Of a stretch of 42,976 nt of DNA, positions 42,690 to 42,976 are shown in pieces; position 1 is the stretch's first letter, and each line of letters begins with the position of its first letter. The DNA lies in the NCBI GenBank assembly GCA_023231475.1, contig JALJEE010002497.1, positions 1 through 42,976 on the forward strand. The letters run 5' to 3'. The notes under the pieces are model-generated. The model worked only from the letters and a program-made list of their open reading frames with translations, did not search any database and had not been told where the DNA came from. Origin of the DNA: Seison nebaliae (lineage: Eukaryota > Rotifera > Pararotatoria > Seisonacea > Seisonidae). The position numbers were made by a program, and so were the translations under genes.

Positions 42690-42976
42690 TAATAATAATT
42701 AAAAGAGTCGCTCGCGCCGAAATGTCTAACTCATCGTTCGTTTGATCTTTGCTCCCTCGACCCTTGATCAGTTTTTCTTTGGCGATGACGAATTCTAAAA
42801 CTCGCGCCATTTTCCAGTAATTAACCTTTCAACTTCGATGACGGCTATATAAGTCGCGCATCTTTTCTAGTATTTTCTCAAGTTAATCTTCATATCATAT
42901 TATCTTTTCTTTAAATAAATAATCATTTAAGAAACAATTCTCTCATGAACGTTAATTGATTAAATTCAATCAACTC
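42690..42976 (+). mobile_element. Possible second LTR or promoter segment, cut by the window edge
   Basis: Beyond the gag-like stretch the base composition changes. The segment has two copies of CTCGCGCC (near 42712 and 42801), a TATATAAG at about 42847 and an AATAAA-like string near 42915, the arrangement of an LTR promoter and poly(A) site. It does not resemble the LTR at 41698-42275, so it may belong to a different element inserted into the first. Both limits are unknown. Confidence 0.3.

Noticed and set aside
1-42976. A non-standard genetic code
   Set aside because: TAA, TAG and TGA each end at least one well-supported gene, and conserved proteins have no internal stops after splicing.
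1-42976. CRISPR array, bacterial operon or ribosomal RNA
   Set aside because: No regularly spaced direct repeats, no rRNA-like conserved blocks, and spliced animal genes throughout.

Overview
The window reads as nuclear DNA of a small, compact, AT-rich ciliated animal genome. The coding genes are clearly metazoan: a labial/Hox1 homeobox gene, a kringle receptor-like protein, ANKMY1, PLA2G15, RABGGTB, FARSB and glutamine synthetase. ANKMY1 (MORN/ankyrin/MYND) suggests motile cilia. Introns are tiny: I placed 47 by hand and most are 38-60 nt, with GT..AG ends. Many contain stop codons or break the frame, so genes look broken until they are spliced. TAA, TAG and TGA all end genes, so the genetic code is standard. 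A miniaturised spiralian or orthonectid-like animal would fit, but the species cannot be fixed from sequence alone.

Layout. 1-166: the 3' end of a + strand gene. 524-15908: a run of six - strand genes: OvoA (ovothiol synthesis), an unknown 199-residue protein, an unknown single-pass membrane protein with microexons, cytosolic phenylalanyl-tRNA synthetase beta, a 1094-residue RRM protein with glutamine-rich flanks, and Rab geranylgeranyltransferase beta. 15909-19047: gene-poor DNA with a MITE-like inverted repeat. 19048-21554: labial/Hox1 and a basic unknown protein on +. 21663-28056: on -, an intronless 958-residue kringle/TSP1 membrane protein, a small secreted or membrane-anchored protein and a 59-residue protein. 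28057-28505: a divergent promoter with two inverted, identical X-box-like sites, leading into ANKMY1 on +. 34675-35793: glutamine synthetase. 36249-37660: lysosomal phospholipase A2 (PLA2G15) on -. 38040-42976: a mobile-element-rich end with a Tc1/mariner relic, a spliced pseudokinase gene bracketed by a 33-bp inverted repeat, and the 5' end of a broken LTR retrotransposon.

How the genes relate. Most are unconnected housekeeping genes packed a few hundred bases apart. The one functional pairing I can argue for is the 59-residue gene and ANKMY1, which share a promoter. The most unusual structures are the pseudokinase unit enclosed by inverted repeats (38996-40899), the mirrored X-box pair, and the isolated Hox1 gene with no other Hox gene within the window.
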